This document shows positions 17,738-26,138 of a stretch of 64,000 nucleotides of DNA, piece by piece; the stretch's first letter is position 1, and every line of letters starts with the position of its first letter. Made by a program: the position numbers and the translations under genes. The notes under the pieces were generated by a model that had not been told where the DNA came from, did not search any database, and saw only the letters and a program-made list of their open reading frames with translations. This DNA comes from Sphingobacteriia bacterium (GTDB lineage: Bacteria > Bacteroidota > Bacteroidia > Chitinophagales > Chitinophagaceae), in assembly GCA_004294135.1 (NCBI GenBank), contig RDZY01000029.1:19199-83198 (forward strand), written 5' to 3'.

Positions 17738-18937
17738 ATGCCTGGTTTTGAATTATTTGGTGCCGAAGAAAGAAAAGAAGTAAATGATGTGCTGGAAACA
17801 GGCATTTTAATGCGTTATGGGTTTGATGGTCCCCGCAAAGGAATTTGGAAGGCCAAAGCGTTAGAAAAAGCCATTACGGCAACTTTTGGGTGTGAATATG
17901 CGCAGTTAACCTCCAGCGGTACCGCTGCATTAACTACTGCAATGTTGGCATTGGGAATAGGTGCTGGGGATGAAGTAATTATGCCTGCATTTACTTTTGT
18001 AGCCAGCTTTGAAGCCATATTAAGTGTAGGAGCTATTCCTGTTTTAGTAGATATAGATGAAACGCTCACGCTGAATCCAGCAGCGGTGCGCCAAGCCATT
18101 ACCCCAAAAACCAAATGTATTATGCCGGTGCATATGTGTGGAAGTATGGCCGATTTAGACGCACTGGCTGCCATCTGCTCCGAGCATAAGTTATTTTTAT
18201 TAGAAGATGCCTGCCAGAGTATTGGCGGTACGTATAAAGGAAAAGCATTGGGGACTATTGGCGATGCGGGGACTTTTTCTTTTGATTTTGTAAAGATGAT
18301 TACCTGCGCCGAAGGTGGGGTAGTGATGACCAATAGTAAGGAAGTATATATAAAGTCTGATGGTTATACCGATCATGGGCACGACCACCTAGGGGTAGAT
18401 AGGGGTGCTGATTTGCATCCATTTATTGGTTATAATTATCGCATTAGTGAATTACACGCAGCCGTGGGATTGGCACAGATAAGAAAGCTAGATCAGTTTT
18501 TGGCTTTGCAGAAAAGAAACAATCTGCTATTGAGAAATTATTTAGAGCAGGTGCCAGCAATTAGCTTTAGGGTAGTGCCCGAAGGAGGGGAAGACAGTTG
18601 CAGCTTCTTGAGTTGGTTTTTGCCTACAACAGAAATGATGCAGGCCGTAGTAACTGAGCTGAAGGAACAAGGAATATTGGCGGGTAATTTTTATTGGTAT
18701 GTAAACAATTGGCATTATATAAGCAAGTGGGATCACTTAAAGAATAGCATTACATTGGGTCGCATCAGTCCCGAACAAGAAGCGGCGCTACTGCAATTAA
18801 AAACCACTTCATTTCCTACCAGTGATGCCATTATGGGAAGATGTATATCAACAGCAATTAGCTTGGTGTGGACGGAAGAGCAGATAAAAGAAAAAGGAGA
18901 AAAAATGGTGGCAGCAATAAAAAAGGCATTGGGTTAG
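17738..18937 (+). CDS. DegT/DnrJ/EryC1/StrS-family PLP-dependent aminotransferase
   Basis: 399 residues. LTSSGTAALTTAMLALGIGAGDEVIMPAFTF is the cofactor-binding region; LLEDACQSIGG holds the Asp that contacts the pyridine nitrogen. FVKMITCAEGGVV carries the Lys expected to form the Schiff base with PLP, in place of the more usual TKN-type context. Such enzymes transaminate keto-sugars for polysaccharide or antibiotic sugars. No sugar-biosynthesis neighbours are present, so the substrate cannot be inferred. A TATCTTTG motif at 17669-17676, 61 bp upstream, may be its promoter element. Confidence 0.92.
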   Translation: MPGFELFGAEERKEVNDVLETGILMRYGFDGPRKGIWKAKALEKAITATFGCEYAQLTSSGTAALTTAMLALGIGAGDEVIMPAFTFVASFEAILSVGAIPVLVDIDETLTLNPAAVRQAITPKTKCIMPVHMCGSMADLDALAAICSEHKLFLLEDACQSIGGTYKGKALGTIGDAGTFSFDFVKMITCAEGGVVMTNSKEVYIKSDGYTDHGHDHLGVDRGADLHPFIGYNYRISELHAAVGLAQIRKLDQFLALQKRNNLLLRNYLEQVPAISFRVVPEGGEDSCSFLSWFLPTTEMMQAVVTELKEQGILAGNFYWYVNNWHYISKWDHLKNSITLGRISPEQEAALLQLKTTSFPTSDAIMGRCISTAISLVWTEEQIKEKGEKMVAAIKKALG

Positions 18938-19598
18938 TAAAAAAAATCCGATATTGCTTATTCGTTAGTTGTTTTTAAGCACAAATCATATCCCCCCCAA
19001 ATAGTAATACAGATAGTAACAAACCCTTAGCTTGTCCGAAAGGATAGGTTAAGGGTATTTTATTTAGTGCAAATACCAGCCAAAAGCATGTTTTAAACAG
19101 TGATAAACCCATCCTTATTTATAGATAACCCATACCTAATAAATATGACTTATATATGGGTTATCTATAGCTTATATATGGCTTATCTACGGGTTATGCC
19201 TATGAATGAACAAAGAAGCTTTGGAGTTATACCGCACTAATATCTATGCTTGGTGCAACGATTTAATTCACTTGGCTGTCAATCATAAAAATGCTGTATG
19301 ATGATAAAATACGGACTAATAAATTGATAGAAGCATGGGGATTTGCCAATTTTTTTAAAGCAGCATAGTGCAGGACGGGTATTATTTTTTATTAGTGTAA
19401 TTTAATATTCGTTTTGAGACTGGTTGGCAAATCAATTCAGTAATTATGTTACCATATTACTGAATTACAAATACACTTTAACCGCAGTTAAAAATCTATA
19501 ATCCAGTTCTATGAAAACAAGCAAACACGCATATTAATCTGATTTAAGCCCGCCACTTTTCAAGAAGCTCAATTTTGTAATATTTTAATACCATCACT
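18938..19598. other. Gene-poor 660-bp spacer with hairpin and short tandem repeat
   Basis: No convincing gene lies here. A frame at 19206-19301 would encode 31 residues (MNKEALELYRTNIYAWC...) that look protein-like but match nothing I know; it may be a remnant. The notable content is the palindrome/tandem repeat at 19120-19192 and, from 19514, the leader repeat that precedes the first barrel gene. Confidence 0.6.
19120..19192. repeat. 15-bp hairpin overlapping a 22-bp tandem repeat
   Basis: Bases 19120-19134 (TATAGATAACCCATA) pair perfectly with 19155-19169 around a 20-base loop. The right arm belongs to a 22-bp unit (19149-19170) that is repeated in tandem at 19171-19192 with three changes. 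The structure is too AT-rich for a classic terminator and has no U-tract. A protein-binding site or a mobile-element scar are both possible. Confidence 0.6.
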
Positions 19599-19687
19599 AT
19601 GAAATATATACAGTTAACAGCCATAGCTTTAGTCTTTTTTATTAAAAGCCAAGCTCAAATAACCAAAAACAATTGGATGCTTGGGGG
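19514..19687 (+). repeat. Leader repeat L1, copy 1 (promoter region plus signal peptide)
   Basis: 174 bp that match 21170-21343 with only two differences. The repeat covers the upstream region, the ATG at 19599, the whole signal peptide and the first mature residues (ITKNNWMLGG). Similarity drops sharply after the run of G. It precedes a type-A barrel body here and a type-B body in the other copy. Confidence 0.9.
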
Positions 19688-20147
19688 TAATATTAGCTTC
19701 TCCTCTACCAATTATAAGAGTGCAAATTATGGAGCAGGTTATACCCTAACTAGTTTAAAAGTGGATCCAAATATAGGGTATTTTTTTGCAGATCGATTTG
19801 CTGTCGGTTTGAAATCAACTATTAGTAGAGTAAGTGGAGTTAGTTATTATTCACTTTATACTATTTTCAGTGCAGGACCCTTTTTAAGATATTATTTTTT
19901 ACCAAAAGAGAATAGAATTAATATTTTAGCAGAAGGGCTTTACCAATACGGATTTGAGGAGGGTGATCAAGTAAGAATACCTAAACATTTATTCGCATTT
20001 TCAACAGGTGCTGTTGCATTTTTCAATTCTAGTGTGGGCATTGAATTTTTACTCAGCTATACCAACTATAGATTGACTACCATCGCTGGTAATAATGGTA
20101 TATTACAGTTGGGGCTTGGTTTACAAGTTCATTTAAATAATTATTAA
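19599..20147 (+). CDS. Small outer-membrane beta-barrel protein (leader L1, body A)
   Basis: 182 residues. The signal peptide is MKYIQLTAIALVFFIKSQAQ. The mature part alternates aromatic and polar residues in amphipathic strands (NIGYFFADRFAVGLKS, GPFLRYYFLP, RINILAEGLYQYGF, SSVGIEFLLSY), ending in LQLGLGLQVHLNNY. This is typical of 8-stranded OmpW/OmpA-like barrels that Bacteroidota carry in many copies. Its closest relative in the window is 23795-24289 (body A); two body-B paralogues lie at 20583 and 21255. A truncated T9SS cargo gene follows 16 bp downstream. Confidence 0.82.
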   Translation: MKYIQLTAIALVFFIKSQAQITKNNWMLGGNISFSSTNYKSANYGAGYTLTSLKVDPNIGYFFADRFAVGLKSTISRVSGVSYYSLYTIFSAGPFLRYYFLPKENRINILAEGLYQYGFEEGDQVRIPKHLFAFSTGAVAFFNSSVGIEFLLSYTNYRLTTIAGNNGILQLGLGLQVHLNNY

Positions 20148-20163
20148 TTACAAAATCCGTTTT

Positions 20164-20433
20164 ATGAAACATTTTATTCTAGTATCTATACTCTTGATAA
20201 ATTTAATAGTTGTTGCTCAAAATGTCACTATCAATTACCAAACATGGAATCCGAGTAGCCCTCCATGTAATATCTTTGCAAGTGCTACCAATGCTACTGG
20301 CTACTCTAATTTAACAGCAGCAGTTACTTTTACAAGCGGTTTTGCTAATAATATTTCTATCAACAAAAACGTAAACAAACAAATTAGGAGAGAATTGTTG
20401 AAGAAGCCAGTTAGGGAATTGGAAACAGCATGA
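20164..20433 (+). pseudogene. Truncated T9SS cargo gene with foreign tail
   Basis: 89 codons. A signal peptide (MKHFILVSILLINLIVVAQ) and about 25 residues are followed by NATGYSNLTAAVTFTSGFANN, which equals an internal segment (about residue 290) of the much longer cargo at 21845. After SIN the similarity stops and an unrelated basic tail (KNVNKQIRRELLKKPVRELETA) runs to TGA; coding-like sequence (KKYLPTVINQLKW) continues past the stop. The gene lacks a sorting domain and is a deletion/fusion remnant. Confidence 0.7.
20290..20364 (+). repeat. 75-bp segment shared by two T9SS cargo genes
   Basis: Matches 22712-22786 with three differences. It encodes the NATGY-NLTAAVTF-SGFANNISIN segment in both the truncated gene (20164) and the long frameshifted one (21845). 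The similarity ends at AACAAAAAC versus AACGCACCT, marking the breakpoint of the truncated copy. Confidence 0.85.
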
Positions 20434-20488
20434 AAGAAATATTTGCCAACAGTAATTAACCAGTTAAAATGGCTTCAAGGAAATTAAA

Positions 20489-20587
20489 GGTACTAAAAGC
20501 GTTTGAAACCATAATTTAATCTTAGTTAAGACCTCTAACCAATGTTTTATAAATGCAATTTTATAATATCAATAAAATTACTATGAA
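20489..20587 (+). repeat. Leader repeat L2, copy 1 (no signal peptide)
   Basis: 99 bp identical to 23701-23799. The repeat ends at ACTATGAA, which is the same start-codon context as in leader L1, but no signal peptide follows. The next codons lead directly into the mature DNWMFGG region of the barrel. It precedes a body-B barrel here and a body-A barrel in the second copy. Confidence 0.92.
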
Positions 20588-21074
20588 AACAAAAGATAAT
20601 TGGATGTTTGGGGGTAGTTTCTCCATTTCACATTCCAAAGTAACTTTTCAAAATGATGCTAACCTTTCAACCCAAATTATTACTAACCCCAAAGTTGGTT
20701 ATTTCTTAGCCAATAATTTAGCAATTGGTATAGTTTCGAAATTTGGCTGGCAGCATGAAAAGTCGGCTTTCTCTTCAACACGCTATACCAACTTTGGTAT
20801 CGGACCTTTTTGTAGGTATTATTTTTTACCGCTTGAAAATAGAACGAATTTACTAATAGAAGGAAGTAGTACCTATAATATATATAAGTATAGTTTATCA
20901 ACAACTGCTTCTAAATATTTAGATTATAGCTTATTAGCAGGGCCTGTAGTTTTTTTAAACTCAAGTGTAGGGCTAGAAATTTTAGTAGGTTATAATAGTA
21001 TTAAAGAAGTCGACTCGAAAAGAGGACGTATTAGTTTTAATATTGGCATTCAATATCATTTTGATAAAAATTAA
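20583..21074 (+). CDS. Barrel paralogue lacking a signal peptide (leader L2, body B)
   Basis: 163 residues from ATG 20583 (an in-frame ATG at 20553 would add MQFYNINKIT). The body is that of an outer-membrane barrel: NWMFGGSFSIS, NPKVGYFLANNLAIGI, GPFCRYYFLPLENRTNLL, SSVGLEILVGY, ISFNIGIQYHF. The roughly 20-residue signal present in 19599 and 21255 is missing, so export is doubtful. ATG 20583 aligns with the start codons of the intact paralogues. It may be a silent copy. Confidence 0.6.
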   Translation: MKTKDNWMFGGSFSISHSKVTFQNDANLSTQIITNPKVGYFLANNLAIGIVSKFGWQHEKSAFSSTRYTNFGIGPFCRYYFLPLENRTNLLIEGSSTYNIYKYSLSTTASKYLDYSLLAGPVVFLNSSVGLEILVGYNSIKEVDSKRGRISFNIGIQYHFDKN

Positions 21075-21169
21075 TAACTCATAAAATGTAAAATAACAAA
21101 AAAATGTTAACGTTTGAACCGTTGATTAGCAAAACAAAGTTCAGAGAAGCTAATTTAAGGTGGCCAGTA

Positions 21170-21343
21170 AAAACAAGCAAACACGCATATTAATCTGATT
21201 TAAGCCCGCCACTTTTCAAGAAGCTCAATTTTGTAATATTTTAATACCATTACTATGAAATTTATACAGTTAACAGCCATAGCTTTAGTCTTTTTTATTA
21301 AAAGCCAAGCTCAAATAACCAAAAACAATTGGATGCTTGGGGG
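21170..21343 (+). repeat. Leader repeat L1, copy 2
   Basis: Same 174-bp unit as 19514-19687, with two base changes (C/T just before the start, A/T in codon 3, which turns Tyr into Phe). It includes the start and signal peptide of the barrel gene at 21255 and ends at the GGGG of the NWMLGG codons. Confidence 0.9.
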
Positions 21344-21812
21344 GACTTTTTCTATTTCACAAACTAAAACATCTTCACAAGCCAATGAGCTTTTTTCAAC
21401 CCAAATAAATACCACCCCAAGGGTTGGCTATTTCTTAGCCAACCGATTTGCACTTGGAATATTAGGGCGATTTGATTTGCTTAATCTTAAGCCAACTCTC
21501 ACAACAAGTAGCGCTAGTAATTTTGGTATAGGTCCATTTGTTCGGTATTATTTATTGCCCGTTGAAAATAAGACCAATTTACTCATTGAAGCAAATGGCA
21601 CTTATACTTGGCTTAAAAGTAGCTTATTATTGAATAGTTCAAACTTTATTGATTACACATTACTGGCTGGGCCTGTAATTTTTCTAAACTCAAGTGTTGG
21701 GCTAGAATTTTTAGTAGGTTATTATGGTTACAAAGAGACTACTTCAAATTCCAAAATGATGAGTGTAAATTTTAGTATTGGTATTCAATATCATTTAGAA
21801 AAAAACAAGTAA
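21255..21812 (+). CDS. Small outer-membrane beta-barrel protein (leader L1, body B)
   Basis: 185 residues. The signal peptide (MKFIQLTAIALVFFIKSQAQ) is nearly the same as in 19599. The mature part belongs to the body-B group: TPRVGYFLANRFALGI, GPFVRYYLLPVENKTNLL, SSVGLEFLVGYYGYKE, VNFSIGIQYHLEKNK. It is closest to 20583-21074. A long T9SS cargo gene begins 32 bp downstream. The pair may be co-expressed, as with the barrel/cargo pair at 33211/33812. Confidence 0.82.
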   Translation: MKFIQLTAIALVFFIKSQAQITKNNWMLGGTFSISQTKTSSQANELFSTQINTTPRVGYFLANRFALGILGRFDLLNLKPTLTTSSASNFGIGPFVRYYLLPVENKTNLLIEANGTYTWLKSSLLLNSSNFIDYTLLAGPVIFLNSSVGLEFLVGYYGYKETTSNSKMMSVNFSIGIQYHLEKNK

Positions 21813-21844
21813 TTTTTATTAATTAAAAAATAAATCATTATACA

Positions 21845-23613
21845 ATGAAAAAACTATTGTTAATCCAAATCGCTATGTTTGGCGTCACATGTATTTCTAA
21901 TGCGCAATCATTAGACTATACAACTACTAATTTTTCCACTTCATTTTGTAATTTATTTAATACTCCCCCCGCAACAGTTGTCGGCGGACTTACACATTAT
22001 CCTGTATCAGGGGGAGTTTCGTACGATGGAACGGCTTTGATTCTAAAAACAAGAGGTGGCACTAGTCAGTCTACGACTTTTGGAACAGCATATGCATTGG
22101 CAATTCAAATTAAACAGGGCTTTGTATATAATATTACTGTTAATATGCGCAAGCAATCCGATGATCCAGTTTCAATTCCCTCTTTCGAGATAGGTGGAAT
22201 AAATTCATTACCTGATCCAAATATCACTAATCCTGTCGCTTGTGGTTCAGTTAGTCAGAATAGTTGGAGCTTATTACAATCAAGTATACTTAATATTACT
22301 GCTGTAAATACTTTGAATTCGCAAAACTACCAACTACTTCAGAATTATACAGCAAATAGCAATTTTGCTTATATTACCCTTTTAGCGCATAGTGGATCTC
22401 AGACAAAAGAAACAAAGGTTTTAATTAATAGTATTACGATTCTTGAAACGCCCCCCACACCTTCATTTACTTTAACTCAATCAGCAGGTGACGTATCATG
22501 TGGAACAGCAACAAGTAAAATTTTCACAGTAAACAATGTTTACAATTCTCCTGGTGCATTAAGCTATGATTGGAACTTGGGAGCAAACAATGGATGGAAA
22601 TACAATGGAGTAGATGCACCTGCAACATTCACAACTTCTACAAATAGTATAACGCTTGTTTCATCAACAACTGCTGCCTCGGTTTCTAATGTATCCGTAG
22701 TTCCCAAAATAAATGCTACTGGCTACCCTAATTTAACAGCTGCAGTTACTTTTACAAGTGGTTTTGCTAATAATATTTCTATCAACGCACCTGCCTCTCG
22801 TTGTCCATCTGGTAGTTTTTCCATCAATAATTTGCCGAGTAATGCAACAGTTACTTGGCAGGCAAATCCATCAAATATTGTTAGTTTTCCTAATCCATCA
22901 ACGGGCAATCCTATTACTATAACCAAACAAGGTGATGGAAGTACTTCAATTATTGCAACTGTATCGGTTAATCAGTGCCAACAATCGTATAGCAGTACTT
23001 TTTTTTATGGACAAACTCCGACTACAGGTAGTTATAAAGTTGGAAGTGGTTCACCCATATCTGCAAATAATCCAGTTAATTATGTTCCTCCTTCTCAACT
23101 TATCACTCTTACTTTAAATAACACTGCATCAATACCTGGTTCCCCATTTTCAATTCAAAAAGTATATGCAATAGTTTCTTAAATGTATTTAGTAATACGG
23201 CAACCTTTTCATTGGGTAATTACTCCAATATTAACGCCGCAAATGGTACAATTACTATACTTTCTACAATAGCTACCAGTTGTGCTACAAGTACAATTGC
23301 ATTTAACTTTACAACAAAAGGTCAATGTGCTTTATGTGGGAGCTTATTTAGGGTGAGCCCCAATCCAGCAAGTGATGCAATTAAAGTTGAAGAATTAGAT
23401 GCGAATTCTCGAATGGCAAAGGCAAGTAGTACAATAACTGCTATTGAGTTAATAGATAATACTGGAAATATTGTTTTTGCCAACAAGTTCACTAATAAAT
23501 CTCAACCATCTTTAATTTCCATACCAGTAGCAAATCTTAAAAAAGATATATACACCATTAGAATTTTTAATGGGGAAGTATGGGATGTGCAGAAAATAAT
23601 TATTCAGCGATAA
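21845..23613 (+). pseudogene. T9SS cargo protein with Ig/PKD-like repeats, frameshifted
   Basis: The first frame (21845-23182, 445 codons) has a signal peptide ending in SNAQ. It continues as secreted beta-sandwich sequence (about 30-200), then PKD/Ig-like repeats (FTLTQSAGDVSCG, NATGYPNLTAAVTF). It stops soon after IQKVYA. A second frame continues with NSFLNVFSNTATFSLGNYSN and a full T9SS sorting domain (FRVSPNPASDAIKVE ... VQKIIIQR) to 23613. Adding one G near 23168 (TATGGCAAT for TATGCAAT) restores one protein of about 589 residues. Without it the product lacks the sorting domain and could not be secreted through T9SS. Confidence 0.75.
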
Positions 23614-23640
23614 ATGAAATACTTAAGGTATTAAATCATT

Positions 23641-23674
23641 AAAATGAACCCGGGATTTTTTCTGGGTTCATTTT
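23641..23674 (+). terminator. Hairpin terminator after T9SS cargo gene
   Basis: Perfect 11-bp stem AAAATGAACCC / GGGTTCATTTT (23641-23651 with 23664-23674), 12-base loop. The A-run on one side and T-run on the other make it a possible bidirectional rho-independent terminator, 28 bp after the stop at 23613. Confidence 0.75.
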
Positions 23675-23700
23675 AAAATAATTAGGTTGCGGTAGATTTT

Positions 23701-23799
23701 GGTACTAAAAGCGTTTGAAACCATAATTTAATCTTAGTTAAGACCTCTAACCAATGTTTTATAAATGCAATTTTATAATATCAATAAAATTACTATGAA
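23701..23799 (+). repeat. Leader repeat L2, copy 2
   Basis: 99 bp identical to 20489-20587, 3,212 bp away. It provides the upstream region and start codon for the body-A barrel at 23795 and diverges at the fourth base after ATGA. Confidence 0.92.
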
Positions 23800-24289
23800 T
23801 CAAATAACAAGAGATAATTGGATGTTTGGGGGTAGTATTAGTTTTGCTACTACAAATTATAAAAGTGCAAATTATTATGGAGATGGTTATACCATAACTA
23901 GTTTAAAAGGGAATCCAAATATAGGGTATTTTTTTGCAGATCAATTTGCTATTGGTGTGAAATCAACTATTAGTAGAGATAAAATTATAAACGGATCAAG
24001 CTATACTGATTTTAATATAGGTCCTTATTTAAGATATTATTTTTTATCAACGGAGCATAGAATTAATTTTTTAGCAGAAGGGCTTTACCAATATGGATTT
24101 GAAGGGGGTAACCAAGCAAGGGTACCAAAAAATACATTCGCAATTTCAACAGGTGCGGTTGCATTTTTTAATTCTAGTGTGGGCATTGAATTTTTAATCA
24201 GCTATACCAACTATAAATTTACTATAATCGCGGGTAATAATGGTATATTACAAATGGGGCTTGGTTTACAAGTGCATTTAGAAAAGTAA
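23795..24289 (+). CDS. Barrel paralogue lacking a signal peptide (leader L2, body A)
   Basis: 164 residues from ATG 23795 (another in-frame ATG lies at 23765). The protein starts MNQITRDNWMFGGSISF, so the residues just after the signal-cleavage point of the paralogues (QITK-NW) are present but the signal itself is gone. The body is close to 19599-20147: NPNIGYFFADQFAIGV, GPYLRYYFL, RINFLAEGLYQYGFEGG, SSVGIEFLISYTNYKF. Export is unlikely as written; it may be a silent or decaying copy. Confidence 0.6.
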   Translation: MNQITRDNWMFGGSISFATTNYKSANYYGDGYTITSLKGNPNIGYFFADQFAIGVKSTISRDKIINGSSYTDFNIGPYLRYYFLSTEHRINFLAEGLYQYGFEGGNQARVPKNTFAISTGAVAFFNSSVGIEFLISYTNYKFTIIAGNNGILQMGLGLQVHLEK

Positions 24290-24304
24290 TTATTCACTTT
24301 ATAT

Positions 24305-24751
24305 TTAGGCAAGAACTAATTCCTTCTTCGTATTCATTACGCTTGCATTTCGTAAATATGCGTTTTCTGGTACAACCAATTTGTAGGGACGATTAAATGC
24401 TTCTTGTGATACTTTGAAATAAGCTGATAGCTTTCTGATTACTTCTTTTGAAAGCCCTTTTTTGTAATTAAGAATATCGGAAATATAGCCCTTGCTGATT
24501 TTTAAAATATCTACCAGATCTTTTGCCTGCAATTTACGATCAACCATGAAGGAGTGAATTAATTGAACTGGGTCAAGTTCATTAAAATTATTGTGTTCTG
24601 TGTCCCATTTCTCAATTAATAATGTAAGGAGTGCAATTTCATCCTTTGTATTCCGGTCTTTTGAACCGGAAAATACAAGATGCTCCAATACATTACTATA
24701 TTCTTTGTATTGAGCCTTGTTGGTAATAATTTTGTATTTAAGCGATTCCAT
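24305..24751 (-). CDS. higA: HigA-like antitoxin (HTH transcriptional regulator)
   Basis: 148 residues. The C-terminal half holds a helix-turn-helix of the XRE/HigA class (AKDLVDILKISKGYISDILNYKKGLSKEVIRKLSAYFKV, about 80-118). The N-terminal half (EYSNVLEHLVF, ALLTLLIEKWD) is the acidic helical part often found in this HigA group. It follows the toxin gene by 9 bp, the toxin-first order typical of higBA. It should neutralise HigB and repress the operon by binding the palindrome at 25108-25148. Confidence 0.85.
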   Translation of the reverse strand: MESLKYKIITNKAQYKEYSNVLEHLVFSGSKDRNTKDEIALLTLLIEKWDTEHNNFNELDPVQLIHSFMVDRKLQAKDLVDILKISKGYISDILNYKKGLSKEVIRKLSAYFKVSQEAFNRPYKLVVPENAYLRNASVMNTKKELVLA

Positions 24752-24760
24752 TAACTTTAT

Positions 24761-25093
24761 TTAATAATTTCTTATAGTAAATTGTTCGTTTTCATTACAG
24801 AGTTTATCATATTCAGCATGTGATCCAATCCAACAAACGAAAAGATGAACTTGGTTATCTCCAAAAGCATATTTGCCAATCATCCGGTACTTGTTACCTC
24901 CAATATCAAAAACAGCTCTACTTGAACCTTTACCCAGCAAGTCCGTACTAGGAAATATGAGTTGCATATCTGCCGGTTTCTCCCAGTCAGCATATTTGAT
25001 TTTAGCTAGCCACTCTGTAAAAGAAACCCTACTTTGCGCATTTTGCCTAGTGAATTCTTCTATTGTCTGCTTTCTTATTAAATGAATTTTCAT
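24761..25093 (-). CDS. higB: HigB-type mRNA interferase toxin
   Basis: 110 residues from ATG 25093 (a second ATG at 25105 would add four residues). The start MKIHLIRKQTIEEFTRQN, the central DLLGKGSSRAVFDIGGNKYRMIGKY and the end VHLFVCWIGSHAEYDKL are the pattern of the HigB_toxin family (RelE-like fold, ribosome-associated mRNA cleavage). The basic residues around GGNKYRMI are the conserved part of the family. It is the first gene of a two-gene operon with the antitoxin. Confidence 0.88.
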   Translation of the reverse strand: MKIHLIRKQTIEEFTRQNAQSRVSFTEWLAKIKYADWEKPADMQLIFPSTDLLGKGSSRAVFDIGGNKYRMIGKYAFGDNQVHLFVCWIGSHAEYDKLCNENEQFTIRNY

Positions 25094-25107
25094 GTAAAGA
25101 TACATTT

Positions 25108-25148
25108 TATTTTACAAAAGTTCACATTTTGTGAACTTTTGTAAAATA
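25108..25148. promoter_or_regulatory. Palindromic operator of the higBA operon
   Basis: A perfect inverted repeat with 18-bp arms (25108-25125 and 25131-25148) and a 5-base spacer, centred on GTTCAC-N5-GTGAAC. It lies immediately upstream of the toxin start codon. The position and symmetry fit an operator for the HigA repressor. The absence of a gene ending here argues against a terminator. Confidence 0.75.
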
Positions 25149-25287
25149 TGTTGATTTTCTGTGTTATAAATATACTTAATCAACCAGTTAGTAGCTTCAC
25201 CTCCCCGCTGCTCACTTCAGTAAACAATGTTTTATTCGTAAATTGCCATTCAGTAAATATTTGAATCCAATCCATAAAAATTATTTA

Positions 25288-26004
25288 ATGAAAAAAGCAA
25301 TTGTAATAGGTGCGAGTTCAGGAATTGGAAAAGGCATTGCTCAATTATTAGCAGCTAATAATTACTATGTTGGAATTACAGGAAGAAGAACCGATCTGCT
25401 AAAAGCATTTGCATCTACCAATCGCAATTGTTTTGTGGCCAAGACTATCGATGTTAAAGATACTATTACAACCCCCGAAAAGCTGACAGAATTGGTTGCA
25501 GAACTAGGAGGGCTTGACCTGATTATTATTAGTTCGGGAACGGGCGACTTTAACGAGCACTTAGATTTTGAAATAGAAAAAAATACCATCGCTACCAATA
25601 TATTGGGCTTTACCTGTATTGCTGATTGGGCGTTTAATTTTTTCGAAAAACAACAGTATGGACACCTAGCTGCCATCAGCTCAGTTGGCGGATTGAGAGG
25701 CAGCAGGGTTGCACCTGCATACAATGCAAGCAAAGCCTATCAAATAAGTTATTTAGAAGGGCTTAGGCAAAAGTCAAAAAAACTGGGCATCCCTATTTTT
25801 ATTACTGATATCCGTCCCGGATTTGTAGATACTGCCATGGCAAAGGGTGAAGGGCAATTTTGGGTGTCAAGCATTACAAAAGCTGCCCATCAAATAATCA
25901 ATGCCATCAACAAAAAAAAGCAAATTGTTTATATCACAAAACGATGGAAATTAATCGCCATTATTTTGAGACTTATTCCCAATAAAATTTACAATCGTTT
26001 GTGA
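25288..26004 (+). CDS. Short-chain dehydrogenase/reductase (SDR) oxidoreductase
   Basis: 238 residues from ATG 25288. Classical SDR features are visible: the nucleotide-binding VIGASSGIGKGIA, ISSGTGD (the NNAG-like position), the active-site Ser region ISSVGG, and YNASKAY (Y-x-x-x-K). IRPGFVDTAMAKG corresponds to the PG motif. The C-terminus (IVYITKRWKLIAIILRLIPNKIYNRL) is hydrophobic and basic and may touch the membrane. The substrate is unknown; the gene stands alone. Confidence 0.92.
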   Translation: MKKAIVIGASSGIGKGIAQLLAANNYYVGITGRRTDLLKAFASTNRNCFVAKTIDVKDTITTPEKLTELVAELGGLDLIIISSGTGDFNEHLDFEIEKNTIATNILGFTCIADWAFNFFEKQQYGHLAAISSVGGLRGSRVAPAYNASKAYQISYLEGLRQKSKKLGIPIFITDIRPGFVDTAMAKGEGQFWVSSITKAAHQIINAINKKKQIVYITKRWKLIAIILRLIPNKIYNRL

Positions 26005-26138
26005 TGGGTAAAACTTTTAGTGGCTATTTGTAAACAAGGAGGTTCTTGGTTTACCAACTTACAATAACTTAACACAAGGTAAATCAACATTGAATTCATA
26101 AAATTGGGTAAATTGCATTTATAATTTAAAACTATTGT

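Noticed and set aside
23212..23613. A separate 133-residue gene
   Set aside because: It has no real start codon, and its sequence continues the cargo protein of the previous frame (sorting domain). It is the 3' part of a frameshifted gene.
20489..23799. CRISPR array or IS ends
   Set aside because: The repeats are few, long and tied to gene starts; no spacers of regular size, no transposase and no terminal inverted repeats were seen.
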